The notes under the pieces: model-generated
The model's database searches: none
Seen by the model: the letters and a program-made list of their open reading frames with translations, nothing else
Told to the model about the DNA's origin: nothing
Part shown: positions 36,544 to 46,260 of the stretch, piece by piece
How positions within the stretch are numbered: position 1 is the first letter of the stretch
How the letters are laid out: each line of letters starts with the position of its first letter
DNA from: Bombyx mori
Lineage: Eukaryota > Arthropoda > Insecta > Lepidoptera > Bombycidae
Direction of reading: 5' to 3'
Assembly (NCBI RefSeq): GCF_030269925.1
Contig: NC_085116.1
Span: 10,540,001 to 10,604,000, forward strand
Length of the DNA stretch: 64,000 bases
Position numbers and translations under genes: made by a program

Positions 36544-36845
36544 CTAGCTTTTGACCGCGAATCCGTCCGCATGGTGTAGTTACTTTGGCATAACGCTAAA
36601 TTTTACCCCTACTTCATTTACGTTAAAGGTTAAGGAGCTATTTAAATCCCTATTTTGAACCTATCTTTATTGGTGCTCCACTTGTATTCATGCCTTACAG
36701 TGATGTTATACGCTATAGGCTACTATAGCCTTCCTCGATAAATGGGTTATCTAACACTGAAAGAATTTTTCAAATCGGGCCAGTAGTTCCTGAGATTAGC
36801 GCGGTCAAACAAACCAACTCTTCAGCTTTATAATATTAGCATAGA
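36544..36845 (-). mobile_element. Non-autonomous Helitron (different family)
   Basis: On the minus strand it starts A|TCTATGCTAATATTATAA, includes CAGGAACTACTGGCCCGATT and CCTCGATAAATGG, and ends AAAGCTAG|T. Confidence 0.7.
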
Positions 36846-37322
36846 TTTCTGCTCACTGAGCCTTTTGGTTTATTAACGTATACGAGGTAAGTCAACTACC
36901 CAATTACTTTATATCAATCGAAACTAACAAGGAATGTCAACTAGAAGATAATTTTGGATCAGCGAGCAGAAATGGTGTGTTGCGCAAATAGTTCATTGAT
37001 AGGAATCATGCACGTTGCAAATGCAACGCCAAAGTGACCACGTGAAGTGCGGAGGAGTTGCGGTTTATGCAACCTGCGTGGGAAACCGAATGAAACTAAT
37101 ACTAATCGATAGTTACGTGGCAAATACTGCGTCACTGGATAGCACATTCGAATCGCGGCACCAAATATTAGAACATCGATTGGTAGCATAGTAAATTTAA
37201 TCGATAAACGAAGAACATATGAGGAGCCAACATTTTATCACAAAATCATCACCAATAAATACATCATAGTCATAGGTAAAAAGATAAAGAATTAAGAAAC
37301 AAAAGTTAATTACTGGTTAATT

Positions 37323-37556
37323 AACTGGTGGTAGAACCTCTTGTGAGTCTGCACGGGTAAGTACCACCACCCCTCCTATTTCTGCCGTGAAGCAGTAATG
37401 CGTTTCGGCTTGAAGGGTGGGGCAGCCGTTGTAACTATACTGAGACCTTACATCTCAAGGTGGCGCATTTACGTTGTAAATGTCTATGGGCTCCAGTAAC
37501 CATTTAACACCAGTCGGGCTGTCAATTAGTCCACCCATCTAAGCAATTAAAAAAAT
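37323..37556 (+). mobile_element. Bm1 SINE, 5'-truncated
   Basis: It runs from ACTGGTGGTAGAACCTCTTG to CATCTAAGCAATTAAAAAA; the head is missing. Confidence 0.9.
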
Positions 37557-37924
37557 AATAATAATAATTGTTCCCTTAGTGATCAGTTAAGACTGAGAGC
37601 TTAAACAGAAGAGGTTGCAGAGGCATTGGTTATATGTTCGTTAATCATTAAAAAATTTAAGTGACCTCTAAATTTTACCAATGCTCATGAGGCTATGAAC
37701 AGGCGCGATTTGCTTGGAAACGTTAAATATAATTTTCTTGTTTTCGTATCCAATGAGACCCACATCCACGAAGTTGTCTAATCAACGCTATAATAAATAC
37801 CTCGTCACGCCGAATTCTTGTATAATTGCGAAGCTTTTATGAAATGATTTAATTCATTAATAAAAAAAAACTTCTACATTTATTCTTTATGTTTGTAAAT
37901 TTATTCTCTCTATTAACTTCGTAC

Positions 37925-38110
37925 TGGACGTCGTAACGTGGGTAGATAACCAATCAGGTGGACCGATGATCTGGTTAAAACAGCTGGCAAGGAAGGAATG
38001 CGAAAGTCAAGACACCGAAAAGAATAGAGTGCATATGAAGAGAAACATAGAGTGGACACATTGGTTAAAGAAGAGATTACAAACAGTGAGAGGTCTTGTA
38101 TTGCTGTCTC
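37925..38110 (+). mobile_element. Decayed LINE fragment (RT C-terminal coding)
   Basis: The frame reads PIRWTDDLVKTAGKEGMRKS with stops on either side. RWTDDLVKTAG is a common C-terminal signature of RTE-like reverse transcriptases in moths. It lies just upstream of a Bm1 copy. Confidence 0.55.
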
Positions 38111-38126
38111 GTCTATCTATATTTAT

Positions 38127-38376
38127 TGGCGTTAAGACGTCTTGTGAGTCCGCAAGGGTAGGTACCACTACTACCCTGTCTATTTCTGCAGTGAAGCAGT
38201 AATGCGTTCCGGTTTGAAGGGTTGGGTAGCCGTTGTAACTATACTGAGACCTTAAAACTCGTATCTCAAGGTGGGTGGCGGTATTTACGTTGTAAATGTC
38301 TATGGGCTCCGGTAACCACTTAACACCAGCTGGGCTGTGAGCTCGTCCACCCATTTAAGCAATAACAAAAAAAAAA
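38127..38376 (+). mobile_element. Bm1 SINE, 5'-truncated
   Basis: It runs from CTTGTGAGTCCGCAAGGGTA to CCATTTAAGCAATAACAAAA; the head is missing. Confidence 0.9.
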
Positions 38377-38559
38377 TCTCATGATTTCATACCATCATAT
38401 ATTTACTACAAAATTTTATGCATATCTACATAAAAATTACTAAGTAAATTTTGCCTCAGAACGTAATTATTTATGCTTTACTTATTAACAAAATCTTTTG
38501 TGCTTTATATATTTACTGTAATAACTACATTACAACTTGAATTTTTATCGAAAGTGTAA

Positions 38560-38755
38560 CAAGTATTGTAAGACTGCACGGATTGGTACCATGGTCCTGC
38601 CTATTATAGCCGTTATTCCAATGTAGTCGAGATGTCAATATCTTAAGATGAGCGGTGGTATTTAAGTCATATTGTCTATAGCCTCCTGTAACCGCCAAAC
38701 ATCGAGTGAGTCGTAAACTCGCATATCCATATTAGCCAATAAATAAATAATAAAT
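38560..38755 (+). mobile_element. Bm1 SINE fragment, very divergent
   Basis: GACTGCACGGATTGGTACCA, GGTCCTGCCTATTATAGCC and a decayed 3' domain ending in a TAAATAAA tract. Confidence 0.55.
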
Positions 38756-38759
38756 AAAT

Positions 38760-39016
38760 AAATCAATCAATATTTTACTAACAATCACGCCACGTTAACT
38801 GGTCCCGTGATAAGTTCGTAAAGAACTTGTGTTACAGGTACCAGATAACGGAAATAAATGTAAGATTTTTATTATACACATACATATATTTAATATACAT
38901 CCATAACCCTGGAAAATACATTTATATTTATCATACAAATATCTTCCCTTGGCGGGATTCGAACCCGCGACCCCCTAGTGTAGTGACCATGTCACTTACC
39001 ACTACACCAGACAGAC
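38760..39016 (-). mobile_element. Second tRNA-derived SINE (non-Bm1)
   Basis: On the minus strand a tRNA-like head starts GTCTGTCTGGTGTAGTGGTA (A-box-like, 39016 down) and has the B box GGGTTCGAATCCCGC near 38950-38965. It is followed by a non-tRNA body with GTTATCTGGTACCTGTAACA and an end in short AT repeats. The long body and AT-repeat tail argue for a SINE and against a functional tRNA gene. Confidence 0.7.
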
Positions 39017-40851
39017 GTTAAATAAAAAATACAATAAAAAAACAAATCACCAAAACTAGGTCTTATATAAATTGTGTCAAATAAAAATCAAGTGAACAGT
39101 GAATAGATGACACTCGCCGTTCCGTGTATCGAAGCAGCGGCCGTTTGTTCACATGTTACCTTGATTTAGAACCACGGATCCGCATTCTTATTACGTAGTC
39201 ATCTCGGGCGCCAGTGCCACTAGCACCGGTCGCAACACACACTGCTGCCCAAAACGTAAATATTTTCGTATGTAATTAATACGTGTTCGTCTGACATAAC
39301 ATTCCTACATATAATGGGTTCTACGTCGAATATTTATCCATACAATATTTAGTTATTATACAAGGTTAGAGCAACTAATCTAATCGATTACAAATAATTC
39401 GGTTCTGTTGTGAACAACTGTTGTGTTTGATTTACATGATAAATTATGAGTTTAAAAAAATCCATGTTGACCGATTTCTATATCTTCAAGTATAGAAGTC
39501 GAATTTACATATTATCATTTCACATAGCAACCAGCAATGTTCAAGGTAAACGAATATATAACTAGCTAAATAGTCATTTAAAAAATGAGATAGTAATACA
39601 TATATATCGTTTTAGAATTAAATTAAAATTGAAACCTTTCAAGAAATAAGGAATGCCACGTAATTAATCATTTAAAGGTACGCGGACGTGTGTCATAAAT
39701 ATTACGCATAACGCTTTTATTTACAAAAATACTCCGATTATAGCATCGCGAATTAATGTGTGCTAGCAACAGAAAAAAAAAACTTTAAAAATTCATGATT
39801 TCAAATCGAATCGAGAATGATGAAACAAGTGTAATCAAAATAATTGACTAGTTAAATAATTTTATTCGTGTCACGGCTGTCCTTAGAATAAGTTACAGAA
39901 GAGTGTTGAATCGATAAGGAACGATAGATAAGCTATTCAATCTAGCATCAATGTCAATAGGCAGCTCAGTAATAATTGACACTGAACTTGACCTCCACAG
40001 CACAGCTGCTATGAATACGGCATATACATTCAGTTCGATTTATAAAACGAGCTTCCTTATTGGTCCGAGCGAATTTCATAATTTAAGAGCAGTTTATTTT
40101 GTAGTAATGTTTACGGATATGATGACGTAGCCCAATAATCTGATGTACTATATATAGGTAACAAATGTAAAATATAATAATAATAAAAATTGTGTTCTTT
40201 TTTGTTACTTTTGTAATCAGACGAGCATACTGTTTGATGGAAAGTAAGCAAGTTGCTCATGATATCAATAATGCCAGGGACACAGGCAAAGTCTCTTACA
40301 TCCAATTATATATGTACCGATATTCTCAGTCATATTTTAGTACAATCAGTGAAACTGGCATTTTCCAATTAAGCTTTGTTTACTTGAATCAATACTTTTT
40401 AAATTAAATACAACTTTTTAAATGCCTTTTGGGAGATAGCTAATGAGATTTTCGCTTTAGTTATGGTTTTTTTAAATATTCTGTAAATTAATGATTTTAA
40501 TACCCTTGAGATACAGTTCGAAATCGCGCGGTCATTCTGTTAATAAAGGCTTTTCAGACTGGACAAGTGCTGCTGTAATGTTCCATTAACCGCTAAATGT
40601 TATTATTCCGGTAAGCGATATACAATTATGTAAATATTAAAAATATATGGTGCATTAACCACTTTACGTGCTGTTTGATTGCAGTATTTCAACTTCAAAA
40701 TTATAAGTACGCAGTGTTTGTGTAAAATGATTATAAAAAAATATAACCGGTCGTTTCTTAATATATAAATTTTTTATAGGAGATTGATTTTAGAAAGTTA
40801 TTATTGAGATTCATAATAAAATTAATTATGTTAGTTTCTTCTTATATTTGT
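39017..40851. other. Intron 1, no recognised feature
   Basis: AT-rich sequence with short open frames only. Confidence 0.45.
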
Positions 40852-40962
40852 ATTGCTTAAATGAGCTCACGGCCCTACTGGTGTTAAGTTGTTACGGAAT
40901 CCCATAGACAATAACGATGTAAATGTCACCTACCTTGAGACAGGAGTTCTAAGTCTCAGTAC
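40852..40962 (-). mobile_element. Bm1 SINE 3' fragment
   Basis: ATGAGCTCACGGCCCTACTG, GGTGTTAAGTTGTTACGG and CACCTACCTTGAGACAG follow the inverted 3' domain. Confidence 0.7.
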
Positions 40963-41117
40963 TTTTTAATTATTGAGATTACCACACTACATAATTTTTT
41001 TCAATAATTAACTTAATTATTGTAAAGCAGGCGGGCCATTATGCCCCAAATCCTATATTCGCTTACACGAAAATACATACCCTAATTAGCACACGGCATA
41101 GCAGTTTTTTTTTTTAA

Positions 41118-41553
41118 TTTTTTTTTTATTGCTTAGATGGATGAACGAGCTCACAGCCCACCTGGTGTTAAGTGGTTACTGGAGCCCATAGACATCCACA
41201 ACGTAAATGCGCCACCCACCTTGAGATATAAGTTCTAAGGTCTCAGTATAGTTACAACGGCTGCCCCACCCTTCAAACCGAAACGCATTACTGCTTCACG
41301 GCAGAAATAGGCAGGGCGGTGGTACCCACCCGCGCGGACTCACAAGAGCTCCTACCACCAATAATTACGCAAATTATAATTTTGCGGGTTTCATTTTTAT
41401 TACACGATGTTATTCCTTCACCGTGGAAGTCAATCGTGAACATTTGTTGAGTACGTATTTCATTAGAAAAATTGGTACCCGCCTGAGATTCGAACATCGG
41501 TGCATCGCTCAACACGAATACACCGGACGTCTTATCCGTTAGGCCACGACGAC
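41118..41553 (-). mobile_element. Bm1 SINE, near full length
   Basis: Silkworm SINE with a tRNA-derived head (A-box-like GTGGCCTAACGGATAAGACG on the minus strand, B-box-like GTTCGAATC region), a central body with TTATAATTTTGCGGG on the plus strand, and a 3' part with CACCTGGTGTTAAGTGG (plus) ending in poly(A). The head is slightly damaged near the B box. Confidence 0.9.
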
Positions 41554-41816
41554 TATAGTATTAAAGATAATTTTGTGTCGGATTTGGATATTTTTTTGCC
41601 ACTGTGATCCTGTTCAAAGATAATGAAAGACTATATACCGTCATGAAAAACATTTTACTAATTAATACAAGACGACTTGCTGATATTTTTATCACTTTGT
41701 GTAATTTGGTGTTGTTTATTGCGTCTTTCGACTGATGAAACGTTTCATTAACTTAACTTTTTCTTTAATCGACTATCTTAAACTATTAAGGTAAATAAGT
41801 TGATTTATAAGTAGTA

Positions 41817-42260
41817 TCTATATATTACTACTATATACGTGAAGCAAAAACTTTGTAACCCTTTTTACGAAAATTGCGCGGACGGACGAGTATGAAATTT
41901 TCCACACTTATAGAGAATATGGAGAAGAAGTGCACATTGCTAATTTTTTTTTTTAAATAATGCATAAAAGATACATTAAATCAATAAAGAAAACATTACG
42001 CACACTATCATGTATTTGACACACACACGCATTCTAATTGTTAAACTTTTCTTATTGCTTATAATCTATGGTCAAATTGAGAAGAGATTATAATAATAAT
42101 AATATATTGGTTGTCATTATTAATATTTGTCTAAAGTGTAGTCTTGGCGAAATCTGTGATTACGTAAGTAAAATAATCTTTGACAATAGAATCATAACAG
42201 TGTACAAGCATAAAATTTCAATTAATTATAGTCGAATTTCGACTATCGGGGGACCACTAG
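41817..42260 (+). mobile_element. Non-autonomous Helitron with clear 3' hairpin
   Basis: It begins A|TCTATATATTACTAC and ends CTAG|T at 42257-42260. The perfect palindrome ATAGTCGA-ATT-TCGACTAT (42228-42246) sits just upstream of the CTAG end, as Helitrons require. It includes ATTGCGCGGACGGACGAGTA. No Rep/helicase coding is present. Confidence 0.75.
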
Positions 42261-42514
42261 TAATAATAAAAATAGCAAAGCTTTAGATAATGAAATGTGT
42301 CATCAGTCAGAAAGACGTAAAAGAGATGTCATCATCTTATCGCTTACTTTTGTAACAATATCTAACAGGGACAATCGTTACCGCGGCTAAAAAAGGAAAT
42401 ACGTACATAGTCATAAACTAAAAACAGTTTACATTTCGTAAGCTAAATATAATTTGTAGTGCTAGTTAGTTCAAGAACCCGCAAAATAAACTAAATGGTC
42501 ACTTCCACGCAATG

Positions 42515-42650
42515 TCACGCAATAGTAACGCTGCGTGTCACACGGGCTTGTAGACCCAGGACAGTTGACCACCAACTATCTCTTCCCGTGGGTATCGTAA
42601 AAGGCTACTAAGGGATTAATCAAATAATGAGCAAGAGTTATTTGAACATT
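42515..42650 (+). repeat. Interspersed LINE-like fragment
   Basis: CACGGGCTTGTAGACCCAGG, then CAACTATCTCTTCCCGTGGG and a GGCTACTAAGGGATTA stretch. I recognise this string as a frequent dispersed segment in lepidopteran genomes, but cannot place it in a named element. Confidence 0.45.
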
Positions 42651-42701
42651 ATACCAGCGACCTGTGAGCATCAACTGTCATTTACGAATGGCAAGACGTA
42701 C

Positions 42702-42830
42702 TGTAACGGCGCCCGGGTGGGCATCACGATCCTGCCCATTACTACCGCGAACCAGTATTTTCCAGTTCCAGTTTGAATGATGGGGATGCCTTTTATACAA
42801 TACAATTGAGGCTTCGGTGTCTACAACGGT
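42702..42830 (+). mobile_element. Bm1 SINE fragment, very divergent
   Basis: GCCCGGGTGGGCATCACGAT, CCTGCCCATTACTACCGCGA and a decayed body. Confidence 0.5.
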
Positions 42831-43875
42831 TGAATTAATTTGACGTAAAAGAAACTCGTGCTTGTATTTTTTTTCACCTTTCTCAACTGACTTATAAAGA
42901 ACAATAATGATATGGGTTAAAGTATACCATAGAAGTTGCCATTTTAATAGACAGTTTGAATTTAAATTGAACGATAATAGGCGACTGGTAATCTCTTGAA
43001 CAAAAGCTGTAACTTAATTCTAAAACTTAATCTGTGAATTAACTTTCGATTTTTTTTAATTTAATTTTGAAGTATCGAATGGTTGAAAAAATCCGAGTAA
43101 TTTATAACTTACAAAATACTTCTCACTCAACACGAGACTTCCGAAGCTATTAACCGATTGACTTTAGTTTTGTATAGAAACTGCTTTTTCCACGTAGACA
43201 ATCAATTAGAACGGATTTTACGAAGGTCGAGACGAGACGTAAATTTTTCATCTATCATAACATACCCACTCTTGACTTGATGACAAACAAAAAACTAGAA
43301 GCCGATGGCAGTGTTATCTACCGAGCCCAATTATAAACATAAGCGAACCAGGGACCTAGTCAAACACATACGAAACATTACATCAAAGACATTTCAGTTG
43401 CTTACGGGGAGCTGTGACAAACACAACTACAGAAGAATTACAATAATATATATGTAGTTACAAATAAATTTAAATACTTTGATTAAATTGCTTTTCTTTA
43501 AATAATTGAAATTCGAACGCAATTTTAAACTGCAATAATCGGAAATTAGTAATTTTTTATACATCAACGTATTCATAAGTTTGTCTTTCTTAATGCTCAC
43601 TCGTGTATTCCAACTTGGAGGACAAAACAATTTTTGTAAGAGTCAACGATCAATAGGTGAACGGACGTATGATCTATGTGTGAAGTAGCGTTGTGATTAC
43701 AGTTTCACAAGTGAGATATTGTCGTCGAGCATGCCTTGTTGTGCAACAAGTAACTGTGGACGCAATGTCAGTTTCATTGTGTGTAACTTAGCGTGCTTGT
43801 TATAAACATCACGAGTCAAACCGATCTGATAGAAGGCTGTAGATACATGTGTGTTGTTGATATTGTTTCATTTGC
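42831..43875. other. Intron 1, no recognised feature
   Basis: AT-rich. No coding or named repeat recognised. Confidence 0.45.
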
Positions 43876-44304
43876 CTTTTTTTTAGATCGGTGGACGAGC
43901 TCACTTCCCATCTGATGTTAAGTAGTTACCGGAGCCCATAGACATCTACAACGTAAATGCGCTACCCACCTTGAGATATAAGTTCTAAAGTCTAAATATA
44001 GTTACAACGGCTGCCCGCCCTTGAAACCGAAACGCATTACTGTTTCACGGCAGAAATAGGAAGGGCGGTGTGGTATCTACCCGTGCGGACTCACAAGAGG
44101 ACTTACTACCAGTAATTACGCAAGTTATAATTTTGCGGGTTTCAGTTTTATCTCACGATGTTGTTCCTTCACCGTGGAAATCAATCGTGAACATTTGTCA
44201 AGTACGTATCTCATCTGAAAAATTGGTACCCGCCTGCGGGATTCGAACACCGTTGCATCGCTAGATACGAATGCACCGGACGTCTTATCCTTTAGGCCAC
44301 GACG
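43876..44304 (-). mobile_element. Bm1 SINE, near full length
   Basis: It contains the complete tRNA-like head (CGGGATTCGAACACCG on the plus strand is the inverted B box), the body and the 3' domain. It lies in intron 1 of the cv-2-like gene in the same orientation as the gene. Confidence 0.92.
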
Positions 44305-44834
44305 ATTTCAGTTAAAACTTTGATTGTTTAAATTTACAAACAAATACTTGAATAAATTCGTATCTTGTATTTTCCGTATAAAAGTTTGAGGATCCTGAGT
44401 TTGACTATTATCAGAAAATAAGAGCTCTTAGGTCCGCCATACTGCCACAACCCAAAATGGACTTCCGCTTTTAAAGGGAGATCGCGATAGGCAGGCTGCC
44501 AATCGCAAAACTCACTGTCGTTAAAACATATACGACCTCCACTTCTAAATTACCTTTATCGACTATTTACATACAAATTCGTTCAAACTAGTTAGTATTT
44601 CAATAATATGCGAAATCAAAGACGTCTTCACATTCCTTAAGATAAAACTATCGGTATGATTTCAGTATTATAATATTACGTATTAATTCATGACGAATTA
44701 TTTACGAAACTAAGCTTCTACGAGTTCCCTTTTCTATTAAGATACAGCTGGCCACTGTGAGCTGCCGTGAATACACAACACATAGTGAGATGTATAGTGT
44801 AGAGAAATAGGGTTTTTTTTAATTATTTTTAATT
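44305..44834. other. Intron 1, no recognised feature
   Basis: AT-rich. Nothing beyond short frames. Confidence 0.45.
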
Positions 44835-45028
44835 CTGCCTATTTCTGCCGTGAAGCTGTAATGCGTTTCGGTTTGAAGGGTGGGGCAGCCGTTGTAACTA
44901 TACTTGAGACCTTAGAACTTGTATCTCAAGGTGGGTGGCGCATTTACGCTGTGGATGTCTATGGGCTCCAGTAACCACTTAACACCAGGTGGGCTGTGAG
45001 CTAGTTCACCCATCTAAGCAAAAAAAAT
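44835..45028 (+). mobile_element. Bm1 SINE, 5'-truncated
   Basis: It runs from CTGCCTATTTCTGCCGTGAA to CATCTAAGCAAAAAAAA. Confidence 0.9.
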
Positions 45029-45098
45029 TAAACGTTATAAAACCTTCGGTATCGCACTTAAGAGGCTCTGTGATGAAAAGGTTCAATCACGTTCTACA

Positions 45099-45106
45099 AT
45101 AAAAGG
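45099..45106. repeat. hAT target-site duplication, left copy
   Basis: ATAAAAGG directly precedes the CAGGG terminus and is repeated exactly at 45644-45651 after the other terminus. Confidence 0.85.
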
Positions 45107-45643
45107 CAGGGCCGGCTTGATGCCGCTTCTGGATATCGGAAAAAAATCCGCCCCAATACTGGTATTTTGCCTAAACTTATAGTTTATATATTTTATTTTT
45201 CAAAATTAAAATAACTAATTTATTGCGAAAACTTTATCATATATTCCAAAAACATAAATAAATATTTGTTTTTTTCTAACAACTATAAAATTTGCACTAA
45301 GGGTGACCCATAATTAAATTACATAAAAAAAAACTAATTAAATTTCTTTAATTACAGAAAATAGAAAAATCGATTATTATTTTAAATTTCAAGGAAATAA
45401 ATTGATTTAATCATTTTGATTATTAATTTTTACCAAAAGTGCCCAAGTTATAATTCACAAATAATTAATTGATGAATGAATTGAATTTCTTGAATTATCA
45501 ATTGAAAAGAAAATGTTATTATAAATTAATATAATTAATTAATTATATTGAGTAATCTTGATAAGAAAAAAAAATGTTTTTCTTTTAATATTTTGCCGCC
45601 CTGGGCATTAGCCCCGACTGCCCCTAGTGTAAATCCACCACTG
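45107..45643. mobile_element. Non-autonomous hAT-type element (MITE, 537 bp)
   Basis: The ends are CAGGGCCGGCTTGATG on the left and, read inward from the right, CAGTGGTGGATTTACAC; these imperfect terminal inverted repeats share the CAG-GG-GG-TT pattern. An exact 8-bp duplication, ATAAAAGG, flanks the element at 45099-45106 and 45644-45651, the length expected of the hAT superfamily. The interior is AT-rich with no transposase, so it is non-autonomous. It sits in intron 1 of the cv-2-like gene, its near end 19 bases from exon 1. Confidence 0.85.
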
Positions 45644-45651
45644 ATAAAAGG
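45644..45651. repeat. hAT target-site duplication, right copy
   Basis: ATAAAAGG matches 45099-45106 exactly. It lies 11 bases into intron 1, counted from the exon 1 donor. Confidence 0.85.
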
Positions 45652-45662
45652 TGTATACGTAC

Positions 45663-45759
45663 TAATAACAGCGGAAGAAGCGTCTACAGGGCTGTTGGAG
45701 ATGATTCCGGCGAGCAGTAGGAGACATGCGGCGTATGCGGTGCGGCACGGTGCCCGCAT
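45663..45759 (-). CDS. cv-2: crossveinless-2/BMPER-like, exon 1 (start codon and signal peptide)
   Basis: The exon encodes MRAPCRTAYAACLLLLAGII followed by a small-residue stretch: a basic N-terminus, a hydrophobic core and a plausible signal-peptidase site near residues 27-30. The ATG at 45759-45757 has A at -3. The open frame extends upstream without another ATG, so this start is preferred. The proposed donor is GTACGT at 45662-45657, leaving one base, which is the phase exon 2 needs. The assignment rests on strand, order, phase and signal peptide and not on direct homology, so it is less certain than exons 2-4. A hAT-type MITE begins 19 bases into the intron. The GC-rich bases just upstream (about 45760-45850) are likely 5' UTR. 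RNA evidence would settle the donor. Confidence 0.68.
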
Positions 45760-45850
45760 GTTCGCGTCTACTCGCGGCGCCGGCACCCGCTGCTCCGCCT
45801 CCCTTGCATCACACCCTCGCGCCACGCCACACGAGCGCAACACCTTCAAC
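45760..45850 (-). promoter_or_regulatory. GC-rich probable 5' UTR of the cv-2-like gene
   Basis: About 90 bases immediately upstream of the exon 1 ATG are much richer in G+C and CpG than the surroundings, with CGCGGCGCCGGCACC-type composition on the plus strand. This fits 5' UTR or core-promoter sequence. No TATA box or initiator could be assigned, and further 5' non-coding exons upstream cannot be excluded. Confidence 0.4.
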
Positions 45851-46109
45851 AATAAGAATCAAGATTTTAGTACTAAATTTACATAGGTAAAAAAAAAGAA
45901 AAAAAAAGCATTTCGATCGAAAGTAGGTACAGTAAGTTTCTAATTTTAACATAGCGCTGATGCGATTTACCAACGTTAAGACATCGATTCCCATTAACTA
46001 TGGCCTTATTAAAATTGTTGGGTACATAAAAGCGGCCATTTAAATATTGCCTTTGATCACTGGAAATAATTCAAGTTCAACGGTAATAGATAAAATAAAA
46101 AAAGATACG

Positions 46110-46260
46110 GAGCTCGTAGACAATATGAATGTGAATGTCGCCCACCCTTATGAGGTCTAAGCCTTAATTGTGCAGTATAATCGTTTCCCACCCTGCATGT
46201 TGGAACGTATCATCATCACTGTTTCTGAGCAGATATAGGCCGAATTGTATTGCCCAATAT
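46110..46260 (-). mobile_element. Bm1 SINE fragment, very divergent
   Basis: GTGAATGTCGCCCACCC, GAGGTCTAAGCCTTAATTGT and later a CTGAGCAGATATAGGC stretch keep the order of the inverted body. Confidence 0.45.

Noticed and set aside
38948..39016. tRNA-like gene on the minus strand with A and B boxes
   Set aside because: It is followed by a non-tRNA body and an AT-repeat tail, the layout of a SINE. I list it as the head of a mobile element.
45548..45886. 112-codon plus-strand open frame
   Set aside because: It covers the end of the hAT MITE and exon 1 on the opposite strand, and has no domain.
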